NCBI GenBank assembly: GCA_964036315.1
Contig: OZ038509.1
Span: 34,223,499 to 34,287,498, forward strand
Direction: 5' to 3'
DNA: 64,000 nt
Origin: Acanthosepion esculentum
Taxonomy: Eukaryota; Mollusca; Cephalopoda; Sepiida; Sepiidae
The notes under the pieces were generated by a model, which did not search any database, was not told where the DNA came from, and was given only the letters and a program-made list of their open reading frames with translations. Position numbers and translations under genes: made by a program. Numbering within the stretch: the stretch's first letter is position 1; each line of letters begins with the position of its first letter. Below, piece after piece: positions 1 through 9,800 of this stretch.

Positions 1-1
1 A

Positions 2-2023
2 GCCTTAGCTAAGGCAGAGTTGGCCTCCTTGCTTATCAAGAAGGATCAAGCTCTGGTAGTTAGGGCTAGGTTAAAAAGAATGTCCTCTGAGGCGACGAAT
101 ATGGCCGCTGAATTGCGTGCAGAGGAGAGTAGGAGTGCGTCTCGACGACATATCGCGTGCGTCACATTACCGGATAATCGGACCGTGACTACAAACGCGG
201 GCATATGTGAGGTCTTTCGTGATTACTTTCAGGATCTTTTCACCAGGGAGCCTGGTCTGAGCTCTGCTCAGTTCGACTCCTATTTAGCCGACTTTCCCTG
301 CCTCGAGGCAGCTGAAGCGGCTGGGTGCGAGGGTCCCATAACAGAGTCCGAGATCTGGGATGCGCTGAAGCAGGTTGGCCTGGATAAGTCTCCGGGACTC
401 GATGGTCTTCCCTACGAAGTGTACTTGAGGCTGTCGCCCGTTTTTGTTCCTTTGCTGGAGCTGATTTTCAACCACTGGATGAAGCAGGGGTCTATACCCC
501 AACGCTTCACCAGGGGTGTGATCAAGTTGCTGCGTAAGGACAAGAACGGTGGGGATGGGTTAGGGAACTTTCGCCCTTTAACAATGTTAAACACGGAGTT
601 AAAGATTTTGGCGAAGATCTTAGCCAACCGTTTGCAGCTTGTCCTGTCTAGTCTGATTGGTCCCGAGCAGACTTGTGCTGTGAAGGGCAGGACTATTCAG
701 GATAACCTGCATATGGTACGCTTGATCTTAGAACAAGTCGACGGTGAAGCCGCGCTGATCAATTTAGATCAGTCCAAGGCCTTCGATAGGGTTGACCATC
801 GTTTTCTGGAGGCTGTCCTTTCGGCGGCCGGTTTCGGAGCCGACTTTCGCTCCTGGATCCGACTCTTGTATGCGACCCCCGGTGCGCTGGTGGAAGTGAA
901 TGGAGTAAGATCGAAGCCTTTCGTATTGTCTCGCTCTATTCGTCAGGGTTGTCCGCTCTCGCCTTTGCTGTACGTTCTTGCGTTGGAACCGTTCCTTCGC
1001 AAGTTAAAGGCGAATCCGGTCCTGCGTGGAATATCTCTGCCTGGGGCCACCACCTCAGCAAGGTATTCTGCCTATGCTGACGACGTTTCGGTTCTTGTGT
1101 CGAGCAGAGCCGAGATTGACGAAGTCAGCAAAGTGGTCAGTGGTTATGAGATGGTGACAGGGGCCAAGATCAATCGCGATAAGTCTGTGGGCTTGCGATT
1201 GGGTGCGTGGAAGGGAGTTTCTCTTCCCGGACCTTTCCTCTGGACGGATGGGCCGATCAAGATACTCGGCGTCTGGTTCGGTCCGGATCTCCAGTTGGAA
1301 ATGAATTGGTCGGAGGTACGAGGGAAGGCCGAGATCGCGGTTGGTCTGTGGTCTCGGAGGAGGCTTTCCCTGAAGGGAAGGGCGGAAGTATGTGTTTCTC
1401 ACATATATCCTATTCTCGTGTACCGACTCTCTGTACTTCCACTTCCGTTTACCGCACTAAGTTTATTAGTAAGGCTCTTGTTCTCTTTCTTGTGGAGAGG
1501 CAAGGCCGCTATGGTATCTCGCAAGATCTGTTGCCTTCATACCGCTGAGGGCGGCCTGGGAATGCCAAGCATTGAGATTCGTCAACATATGCTTCGCATT
1601 GCATTCCTGGACCGATTGTGTCGCGAACCGGACGAGGTGGGAGCCTTCTGGAAGGAAGATGCCCGGAAAAATTTCCCGTCCCTGAGAAGTGTGCACTCGT
1701 GCGAGGGGGAGGCCCGCCGTAGACCCCGAGCCGAAAGCTCCTTCTATCACGAATGTCGTCGTGCTCTGAAATGCCTCTTACGGGCGTCGGAAGGCCTCTC
1801 CAACGTCCAGGCGTTGTCTCGTAGGGCATTGTATCAAGTGTTAGTTCGGGGGTCCGTTCAAGATGCTCTGATTAGCGAGCTCGGTCTTACGAAGCAGCAG
1901 GCTCGCTCAATATGGCCTTGGGCGACAGGGTTGAAATGCCTCACTAACGACGAGGCATCACTCACCTGGCAGGTGATTCGTGGAGCCCTCTGGGTCGGCA
2001 AAAGACTTTGTGCAGCGGGCTAG
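2..2023 (+). CDS. LINE ORF2-type reverse transcriptase (5' part outside window)
   Basis: Reverse transcriptase of a non-LTR retrotransposon. The frame is open back to base 2 and the codon at 20 is TTG, so the true start lies left of the window and the usual N-terminal endonuclease is not visible. Counting from base 20, RT motifs run in order: SPGLDG (about 124-129), FRPLTMLN (184-191), NLDQSKAFD with catalytic Asp250, GCPLSPLLY (310-318) and AYADD with Asp354/Asp355. All three catalytic aspartates are present, so the RT core looks intact. A long thumb/C-terminal region follows, and the frame stops at TAG 2021-2023. Layout resembles L1/Tx1-group ORF2 proteins, but the clade is inferred without an alignment. 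It replicates element RNA by target-primed reverse transcription. Confidence 0.88.
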   Translation, partial: ALAKAELASLLIKKDQALVVRARLKRMSSEATNMAAELRAEESRSASRRHIACVTLPDNRTVTTNAGICEVFRDYFQDLFTREPGLSSAQFDSYLADFPCLEAAEAAGCEGPITESEIWDALKQVGLDKSPGLDGLPYEVYLRLSPVFVPLLELIFNHWMKQGSIPQRFTRGVIKLLRKDKNGGDGLGNFRPLTMLNTELKILAKILANRLQLVLSSLIGPEQTCAVKGRTIQDNLHMVRLILEQVDGEAALINLDQSKAFDRVDHRFLEAVLSAAGFGADFRSWIRLLYATPGALVEVNGVRSKPFVLSRSIRQGCPLSPLLYVLALEPFLRKLKANPVLRGISLPGATTSARYSAYADDVSVLVSSRAEIDEVSKVVSGYEMVTGAKINRDKSVGLRLGAWKGVSLPGPFLWTDGPIKILGVWFGPDLQLEMNWSEVRGKAEIAVGLWSRRRLSLKGRAEVCVSHIYPILVYRLSVLPLPFTALSLLVRLLFSFLWRGKAAMVSRKICCLHTAEGGLGMPSIEIRQHMLRIAFLDRLCREPDEVGAFWKEDARKNFPSLRSVHSCEGEARRRPRAESSFYHECRRALKCLLRASEGLSNVQALSRRALYQVLVRGSVQDALISELGLTKQQARSIWPWATGLKCLTNDEASLTWQVIRGALWVGKRLCAAG

Positions 2024-2026
2024 GAG

Positions 2027-2470
2027 AATTCTCCAAACTGCCGCCGCTGTGTTGGGGAAGTCGAGACCATTGGTCACGCCTTCTTTCAGTGCAGAGTGGT
2101 AGTGCCGTTGTGCAAGTTTGTTGAAGGTCTCATGGTTCGCGTCTTGCGGAGAAAGACCTTTGTCCTGGATGTCGTTTCTGTTTGCAGCAATGTGGTACCG
2201 CAGATGTCGAGGGCTGAGAATTATGTGTTCTGTTGCTTACTAGGCGTTATGAGAGTCGTGATTTGGACGACGCGTCAGAAGGAATTCTATGGTGGCGAGA
2301 AGTTTGTTTCTTCCGAACTGATCTTGTTCTTTAGGCATCTGCTTAAAGTCAAGATTAGGACGGAAAGGCGGCGACTCACATCATCTGAATTTGGCGAAAG
2401 GTGGGTGACTCTTGCGCGTTTGTGCCGTGTGAAAGGGGCTGACCTTGAGTGGCATTTTGATGCCGGTTAG
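2027..2470 (+). pseudogene. C-terminal zinc-knuckle tail of the same LINE ORF, beyond an in-frame TAG
   Basis: Reading continues in exactly the same frame as the reverse transcriptase after the TAG at 2021-2023. The first residues give a Cys-x2-Cys ... His-x4-Cys knuckle (CRRC, then GHAFFQC, about 2039-2090), as expected at the C-terminus of many LINE RT proteins. The frame stays open for 148 codons to a stop at 2468-2470. The likeliest reading is one ORF broken by a single nonsense mutation. Separate translation from an internal ATG is unlikely because the knuckle lies upstream of the first Met codon (GTG at 2096 is not a normal eukaryotic start). Confidence 0.8.
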
Positions 2471-3230
2471 GCATAGGATATTGTTTACCTGGGTTGAACT
2501 TGGGCAACCCATCCATGCTTAGGCTAGATTAGGTTTTTTGGTGTTTTATTTTTTAGTTTCTTACGATTATGTAAACTTAGCTAAGGTATGTTTGCTCATT
2601 GGCCCCTTTTTTTTTCTGTCCCCCTTTTCTTTTCCTTTAGTTTAACTCCCCGTCCCTCCCCTCTTTAGGTGCTCAGTGATTTCAGTTCTCTGGATGATGC
2701 GGGACGCCTTTCGTTTTTCGTGTGTGTGATCCGTTTCGTATGTTTGTGTGTGAATCAGTGCGTGTTTGTGTGAATGGTTGGGATGGATAAATGTGTATTT
2801 TATATTGTCAAAGTCCCGTGTCGATTTCGCCCAGTCAATTGATTTTACTGGCACATTTAGGATTTGTGGGGGGGGGTTTAATTACTAACATGATTTTGTT
2901 TAGTTTTCTTGTACATATTTGTATTCATATTGTATATTTTCATTGGGGATTATTTTATTTAATTTTTATGCCCGCCCCCCCAACAGACTTTATTGTACAT
3001 ATGGGGTTATTTAGGATTTTCATAGAGACAATGAGGTATTTTGGTGGTTGTAGAACGAATGGTATGTATGAATGTGGTGTTTTGGTGAAAGGAACATTGT
3101 TTTGTATGCTTGGGTCAGTGCGTGCGACTAGCTAAGTTTAATTTTAAGACAAGCGATGACCTTCCTTTCCCAATCCCCATTTTTGGCTTTGTGCCACATT
3201 TACCGTGTTTTGTATACGGTAATAAATATT
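2471..3230 (+). other. LINE 3' untranslated region with AATAAA near its end
   Basis: No open frame of note. The stretch is T/G-rich, and AATAAA at 3221-3226 lies a few bases before the junction at 3230/3231, where sequence shared with the 55.5 kb LTR-like repeat begins. This fits the 3' end of the LINE. No long poly(A) is seen. Confidence 0.6.
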
Positions 3231-3430
3231 ATCACGAGATCCAACTAGAGACTCTGATCGACTGCGACTAGTCAACACATTCTCCAGGAACGTCTTCCCA
3301 GAAATATACAGAAATACTATATGTACTTATTGTGTACACTTTCTTGTTATAATACATTCTTGTTCTAAGTACATTTTATGTTGCATTATTATTCCATGCA
3401 ATAGGCGAGATTCAACATTGAGTCAAGACT

Positions 3431-3435
<5 letters not shown>
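3231..3435 (-). mobile_element. LTR-like repeat, truncated copy (205 bp)
   Basis: The reverse complement matches 55536-55740 over 205 of 205 positions with one substitution by eye. The outer end carries the terminal CAACA (TGTTG in repeat sense) at 3431-3435. The inner end stops abruptly at 3231 against the LINE 3' end, so about 84 bp of the repeat are missing here. This suggests that the LINE inserted into an older LTR, or that a rearrangement joined them. Confidence 0.75.
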
Positions 3436-3484
<49 letters not shown>

Positions 3485-3536
3485 CATTTTCGCATAAATT
3501 GTCTTCAGACTTTAATTTTTTAATATAAGGATTAGT

Positions 3537-3582
<46 letters not shown>

Positions 3583-3613
3583 GTATTTAATGAAATACAC
3601 AAACACACACAAA

Positions 3614-3651
<38 letters not shown>

Positions 3652-3676
3652 TTTTGTGTGTTTCATTAAAGACGAC

Positions 3677-3732
<56 letters not shown>

Positions 3733-3735
3733 GTT
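3436..3735. repeat. (TA)n/(GT)n microsatellites with an imperfect palindrome
   Basis: TA runs lie at about 3436-3482, 3538-3552, 3617-3648 and 3676-3730, with GT at 3552-3580. About 3588-3624 and 3646-3676 are inverted copies (GTCGT, TTTAATGAAA, ACACA, ACGCATAT) with a TA core, so the block can form a cruciform. Short open frames of alternating Tyr/Ile are artefacts. Confidence 0.9.
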
Positions 3736-3782
3736 AACGAGATATAACAACAGTTTTGAAAGAAAAGATTTATAGTAAATTA

Positions 3783-4507
3783 GAAACGCATTTCATCCGT
3801 TAGGACTTTATCGGACTGGGTTTGTTGATGTTGTTGACTATATATGCGCCCGATTGAGAATTTAAATTTCAATTTAGCCAAATTCATTTATATTCTATTT
3901 CTTTTCCTTTCCATCATCTTTGTTTTTAAATATCCCACATTGGATAACAGAAAACTTGCTAAGAATGGCGAAACCTTGTAAGAACCAGGGCGTAAATTTA
4001 CTGTGGCTGAACTAGCGATTAAATATTTTTATCTTAGTGAATAATTATCTCTTTTAATTAGAGTAGTATTTTTTATGTCAAAATCTTGGTCAGTTTTGTT
4101 ACATTTACCAATGCGTTTTCTCTGTATGTGTGTGTGTGTGTGTGTGTGTGTGAAAACTATTTTGTGTTCATATAATCTTTTATTTAATCTATATGAGGTT
4201 TCTCCAATATACACTTTCTGGCAATACTATACGTCTAGAAAAGGCTTTAATCGCTAGTTCAGCCACAGTAAATTCACGTCCAGGTTCTTACAATGTTCCA
4301 CCATTCTTGGCAGGTTTTCTGTTATCGCAATGTGCGATACTTAATAATAAAGCTGATGGTAAGAAAAAGATAAAGAAAAAGAATATAGAGGTTAAAAATA
4401 ATGTTACAAATATGAAACTGCCAGCTTCTCTCGTTCATGTGCATGTGTAATCACATTAACGACAATAAACCCAGTCCGATGAAGGCCTAATGGCTGAAAC
4501 GCCTCAC
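3783..4507 (-). mobile_element. Penelope-like element relic with inverted arms
   Basis: Left arm 3783-4021 and right arm 4248-4507 are imperfect inverted copies; both include the stretch about 3960-4021 paired with 4248-4310, and outer ends with CCCAGTCCGAT. The 226 bp spacer carries a GIY-YIG endonuclease trace on the minus strand. Inverted flanks around a GIY-YIG enzyme are characteristic of PLEs. No RT domain is left, so this is a strongly deleted copy. Confidence 0.6.
4029..4220 (-). pseudogene. GIY-YIG endonuclease fragment of a PLE
   Basis: The minus-strand frame contains VYIGETSYRLNKRLYEHK, the YIGET...R...EHK signature of the C-terminal GIY-YIG nuclease of Penelope-like retroelements. 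The CA microsatellite at 4125-4151 interrupts the domain as a His-Thr run, and the upstream RT is absent. Only about 60 residues remain, so it cannot be functional. Confidence 0.6.
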
Positions 4508-5460
4508 AAAACCTTTTTCCATTTTTCCATACATCTTTTCTTTAATATGCTAAATCACTGCAGATGTACACGTGGCGTCATAAGAAAGTGCTGGAAGTTG
4601 CCAAGGACTTAATCAGTACAAAAGTGGGAAGTGGAACAACGAACAGCCTGTAAGGGCCAGAAGATCCATTTTCACAGGAAGCTGAATGCCCTGTACGGAA
4701 TACCCAAATAAATCCCAACATGACGCTACGTGATTGGAGCGTGTTAGCTGATCTTAGAACACCTCTGCAATTTCCGGTACACAACAGTTAGAAAACCGCA
4801 CGCCCTAATATTGGAGCGTGATCTGATTCAAAGTTTGTCCTTCAAGTAGAATTAACGGTTCCTCGAGTGGAGAACTGGGTGTAGGCGCACGAGCGAAAGA
4901 AAAACGGTTACAAATCACAGATCAAGGTTTGGCCGTGTCATGTGCTACTTATTTAGGTCGGATGCCGTGGATTCTTGGACAATCAATCGTTTCCTTCCTT
5001 CTGAAGCTGGACATCATTGTCCGAAGCCTGAAGCGTGTTTCACATTGTTTCCAGAGCACAGCTCAACAGGCATCAAGTTGGATCTGGTCAAGATCCAAAA
5101 TAAACAAATTAAAATCATGCTCGCAACACAATGCTACTTCTGATATGAAAAGCATCTGTTTACCTTTCATTCTACGTCATTGATAACGGTCGCTCCGAGC
5201 GCGTTGTGTATTGGTTAACGTTCAAAAGCAAACGCTTTTAATACAATGTTGAAAATTTAACTTGCGGTTGTAAAAATATTCGCAAGAGACTGGCACGTCA
5301 TCAAAAAGAATATCCTGCTGGCGGGGCCAGAGGTAGCAATACCGCCTTAGCCACCGAAATTGTGTTATCTCTCCTGGGTGTGGGATGACGAGGGCAGGAT
5401 ATAGCACGTGTTTTCACACATTGTATGTAAAAAAATATTTGTATATATTTTTATCCCTTT
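4508..5460. other. No gene recognised
   Basis: Mixed-composition unique-looking DNA. Short open frames (up to about 84 codons) show no domain, codon bias or start context that I would defend. Confidence 0.5.
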
Positions 5461-5479
5461 CTTTCTTTCGTTCTTTCGT

Positions 5480-5510
<31 letters not shown>

Positions 5511-5567
5511 GTGTGTATGTGTGTGCGCGTGGGCGTGTGTGTGCATATGTGTGCGTCTGGGTTTCAA

Positions 5568-5639
<72 letters not shown>

Positions 5640-5672
5640 GAGAGAGAGGGAGAGAGAGAAAGAAAGAGAGAT
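5461..5672. repeat. Compound (CT)n-(GT)n-(TA)n-(GA)n microsatellite
   Basis: CT-rich 5461-5497, GT-rich 5508-5560, TA 5573-5634, GA 5636-5670. The complementary CT and GA blocks flank the TA core and could pair. Confidence 0.9.
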
Positions 5673-5827
5673 AGATTTACGCATTATATCCTTTAGTTTC
5701 AGCGATTTTTCATGCAGAACTTTTACGTCGATCAACAGGATCCCTCACGTAGAAAGTTTTTAGCACGATATCCTAATGCCAAAGAACCGTGAGTTTGACA
5801 GGAAGATTATAAGACATTATCAAGAAT

Positions 5828-5899
5828 TAGTCGCTGTTTACAAACCCACGCTTCACTCCCACAAAGCTCAACCGAAATTAATTTTTCAGGAGCCAATAT
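5828..5899 (+). repeat. 72 bp direct repeat, left copy
   Basis: Matches 6146-6217 at 68 of 72 positions by eye. The two copies bracket the hammerhead SINE at 5900-6145 like an unusually long target-site duplication. Confidence 0.7.
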
Positions 5900-6145
5900 T
5901 ATTGTCATCCACAGACAGACTGTTTCGCTGTATCACAGCTCATCAGTGTGACTAGACGTCCGGTTGCCTCTAGCTAGGATCGAAACCCGACTGAATTGGC
6001 CTCAGTCGTAAATTCTACCACTAAGTCGTCAGCGCAAAGCACGGATGAAGGTAAATTTTAGCGTATTTATTTTTAGATTTAGATAAACACACAGTGACTG
6101 ACAGTGACTCAATTCTGCCGAAGAGTCTTTCTATATTAGCTTTAA
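5900..6145 (-). mobile_element. tRNA-derived SINE with hammerhead 3' module (copy A)
   Basis: On the minus strand a tRNA-like head shows a pol III A box (CTTAGTGGTAGAAT, 6012-6025) and B box (GGGTTTCGATCCTAG, 5974-5988). The TTAGTGGTAGAATT stretch is strikingly like tRNA-Gly. The hammerhead at 5957-5904 follows at once, then a short AT tail. Bases 6034-6145 upstream of the head are not tRNA-like. The element lies between two 72 bp direct repeats. Mobilisation would need a LINE partner, which is not identified. Confidence 0.75.
5904..5957 (-). ncRNA. Hammerhead ribozyme A (SINE type, 54 nt)
   Basis: Minus-strand RNA contains all core elements. Stem I CACA/UGUG closes the core, with an outer GUC/GAC. 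Conserved CUGAUGA is followed by stem II GCUGU/ACAGC with a 3-nt loop. Then GAA leads into short stem III ACA/UGU with loop GUC, and the nucleotide at position 17 is C. Cleavage is predicted after that C. Type I topology with a tiny stem III is the form known from animal SINE and satellite hammerheads (Schistosoma, newt, cave cricket). Activity is inferred. Confidence 0.85.
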
Positions 6146-6210
6146 TAGTCACTGTTTACAAACACACGCTTCACTCCCACAGAGCTCAGCCGAAATTAAT
6201 TTTTCAGGAG

Positions 6211-6245
<35 letters not shown>
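6146..6245 (+). repeat. 72 bp direct repeat, right copy, plus (TA)n
   Basis: 6146-6217 is the right partner of 5828-5899 and runs into a (TA)n tract to 6245. The left copy lacks this tract because the SINE joins there. Confidence 0.7.
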
Positions 6246-6247
<2 letters not shown>

Positions 6248-8952
6248 CAAAACTAAATAAAAAATAGTTCTTGGGTACAAGTAGAAAAACAATTGAAAAT
6301 AGAGGAATATATCATTTGAATTAGATAAAAGATTAAATGCATGCTCCTTGCTACTCGATTCCTAATTCCTTGATTTTCTAACACTGATTCTTTCCTTATT
6401 TAACGTACAACACATTGATGAAGCGCGGCTCGTATACCGTTTATCGACGGGGTAATTAAATTCAACACGCGGCATTTAATTCCCGGTGAATTCTGTTTCG
6501 GTTATTTTGCACTAACGCCTTTGGTAAAGACATAAATCCATCATCCTTCAGGTAGAGGTTAAATAGTAGGGTGTACTGAAATTTCTTGCCTTGAGGTGGC
6601 AACCAATATAGGAAAAGGAAACTAAATTTCAAAAGAGGGATAGACTCCATCAGACTGACTTGCTTACTTTTAAAATGCCTGCAATAAGCGTGATACTCTT
6701 AATATATTAATGGATTACGGAGCTCTTGACGAGTGTTTTATGAACAGACTTTTCATGTAAAAACAATCAGTTCCTCAATAGCTGTTATTGTGAATAATTT
6801 TTAGTATGACCACGGCATTTTTTATATTGGATCTGAATGTATGAAGCTGTTTTTTTTTTGTTTTTTTTTTTTAAACTATAATTTCAATCAAAGGACATGC
6901 TTTGGTGAACAAGGGTAGTGTGTGTTGGTCTCCAGAGAATTCCAGAATAGGATTTGTATTCAACTTCATACTAGACCATGGAAGATGCAAAGTTGAGCCG
7001 AATAGAGAATTAGGTGACTTCAAAGTTGAACCTGTGGAAGAAGCGTGGGAAAATATTATATAGAGAGTTATATAAACACTCACCCTAGAAAAGAATTTGT
7101 ACTCAACTTCACAGATATCCCGTTACTGCATTTCTTTGACATAAAAATTCCCAGCATCATTCATATTACATTTTGAGACCATTGTTATTTTCAATTTAAT
7201 AAAATACGTATTTCTGGAGTTGACCGCTGTTAACTGAAACTGAGAATGTAAAATAGCAGATGAAGGGGTACTACGTATTGATAAGACTGAAAATCCTTGT
7301 AGTATTTCTTTTTGGTGTTCCCGATAAACTGAGAACAACAAAACTCGTTACGAATTTGGTTGGAGGAAAATGATGCTTCGAATGAATTCACTTCCTGATG
7401 GCGAAGTCAAGTGGAATAATGTTAGTTTTGCTTGCCATTGATTTTCTGTTTTGGCATCCGTAAAAAATGAAGCGAATGTGTCATAGAAAATGTCGACTGT
7501 CTTTTTTTCTTATTTACCCGAACCAACGATGGCCAAAGAAGCTCCAAAGACGCGGAGAGAAAATCAATGATTTTGGAGAGAGTTGTCTGTAAAAGTGAAA
7601 TATTTTCTTGGCGTAGAAAATCAGTATAGAATATAAGGAATTCCAGGGCAGCATAACAGTTGTCTGTGCCGAAATTGGAATTGGCATACCAAGTTCAAAT
7701 TCCAAAAACAACAAAAAAATGTTTTTTGTTGTTTGCGTAGCACCTTTCAAAAAAGCATGAATCTATTTTTTATTTAGCTATGGATGGATGGTTTCATAAG
7801 TAACGCCTTGGTTGTCAGCCAGATTAGGAATAGAAATACTGAAATGAAGTAGGTGTGCTATGGATATAATGGTGCTGCATAGTATTCCATATAATGGGAA
7901 GTCATTTAAAAAGGATCAACTTTCAAAAACTAATAAAATCATTCTAGTCCGGATGTTTTTGTATTTTTAATAAGGGCCATGGAACAAGTATTATGCGAGG
8001 TTTTCCTAAATTCTGGGCACTTAGGAAAACTCATTAACTATATTTTGGTTACCCCTATAGATCAAACATTTTTTTTCGAAATTTAATTTGACTTCATTTT
8101 CTGGGATGCGCTAAAGGAGAAGGTGTACTCAATGAAAACCACAGATGCAACAATCTTGATTGAACGCATAAAGAGTAAATGTGCTAAAATCGACAGAAAT
8201 GTGGAGTTATTACATCGAGTTCGAGTGAATCTTGCAAAACGCATCAAACTTTGCATCACAAATTCTGGAAATCAGGTCTTTTGCTGATTGAGACACTACG
8301 GCCATCCGGCAAGGAGAGAGTTTGTGTACTAGCGGCGAGACTTGGCCGATCTTACTTTTGCTTTTATGGGGGTGCAAACTGCAATTACTACAGCTCTAAT
8401 TGGCTAGACAATAATAACGCTTGACCAATGGCATTGTCATACGCTAAGAAGGGGAAGAAGGAAAACCCCAAGAATACAATATGATTGGTGGTCCAATCAA
8501 ACTAATGGCCATGTGTCGTAAATATCGGAGGGTAGACGAGAATCTCCATCCCAGCCCTTCTCTTACTGGCGGGACCAATCAAAATTGTACCGTTTTGTCG
8601 CTCATATCCACCTTCAGTGGAATATTTTCCATGGTCCGGAATCTCACTCTTATTTGATCTGATTATCACAGGTGTCATCTTCACCTCCATTTGACAGCAT
8701 GATCAAAACAAACCTGACCTGTAAAGATTTACATTGTGTCACTCATTTCAATAAATAATTCCTTTATCAAATGAAAGCAACACTCAAATTCAACAGACCA
8801 AAGACTGTACTTAACGGTCAATCCCACCCAAGCTCAAATTTTACCTCTCTCGCTATACTCCAAACGTTGACACATACCTGAAAATTTTTAGTATGGCATT
8901 GTTTTGACAGGAAAAAATATTTTCCTTTCTTTAGGAATAAAAATGAGATCGC
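6246..8952. other. No gene recognised
   Basis: AT-rich DNA with only short, unsupported frames (longest about 78 codons). I see no motif, tRNA, long hairpin or microsatellite of note. Confidence 0.5.
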
Positions 8953-9026
8953 CAGTCACCCTTTGACACCAGTTAACCTTTGACACCAGTCAAACTTTGA
9001 CACCAGTCAGCCTTTGACTCCAGTCA
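8953..9026 (+). repeat. 17 bp minisatellite, about 4.3 copies
   Basis: Unit CAGTCAACCTTTGACAC is repeated four times from 8953 to 9020 with a partial fifth copy. Each unit differs at one or two positions. Confidence 0.9.
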
Positions 9027-9244
9027 TGATGTCATAGAAATATGAACTTTAAACTGTCAATATTTCTATAAATCACTTTTGTTTTATGATTCTTTAAATT
9101 CATAATCAACATCACCACATTAATGTAGTTATGGTTTTCACATTGTGCTCGGAATATGATTTTCTTCGAAATATTCCTGTCTGACTTATACTAATTTCGA
9201 GACAAGAATCCACTTCCGATAACAAAACAACTCCTTCTATGTGT

Positions 9245-9800
9245 TATGTAACTTTAGAACTTTGGTGATCATGGCTCTCCACAATTTCCTATCCATTTCA
9301 TATCTTAATAGATTTTGTCTTTTTGTTTTCTCTCCTAATCTCAATCAATTACTCAAGTTCTCTAGGGAGGTTAAGTGTTTTGTTCTCTGTCCATTTTCGC
9401 TTCAATCTCTACTGTGAGTATCAAATTTTCCAAGCCCCCTTTCCTCATTATGTGCCCTAAAAATTTCAACTGTCACTTTCTGATGTTAAATATAAGTACC
9501 CTTTTTTATTCTAGTTTCTCTAAAACTTTGCCGTTGCTTATATGTTCGTTCCATGATATTCTCAGTCTCCTCCGGTAAAATCACATTTCTGGTTCTTCAT
9601 CTGTGGGGAGATTGTCCGGCATTCACTGCCATATGTGAGGACTGGTATTTTATAATAGTTCAGTACTTGTTTCGTTGTTTCAAACGAATCTTTTCTGCTT
9701 CGTAATAATTTGCTTAGTTTTTGGATGCCATCTTTCGATATGCTAATGCATCTTCGGATTTTAATGTTTCACTTCCTGTCATCTGTGGATAAAGACATTA
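9245..9800 (-). pseudogene. LINE ORF C-terminal remnant, copy 1
   Basis: Reverse-strand frames give pieces of the region after the RT core of a LINE: LTYGSECRTISPQ, then LRISWNEHISNGKVLEKLE, QLKFLGHIMRKGGLENL and a decayed end near 9250. The order and spacing match the better-preserved copy at 23.65-24.07 kb (KRQLKYLGHIMRKEVLENM). Several stops and frameshifts are present. The family is the widespread APE-type invertebrate LINE with YGSETW and GHIMRKEGLENL motifs. Confidence 0.7.

Noticed and set aside
1055..1402. Minus-strand frames across the LINE ORF
   Set aside because: Shadows of the reverse transcriptase coding strand.
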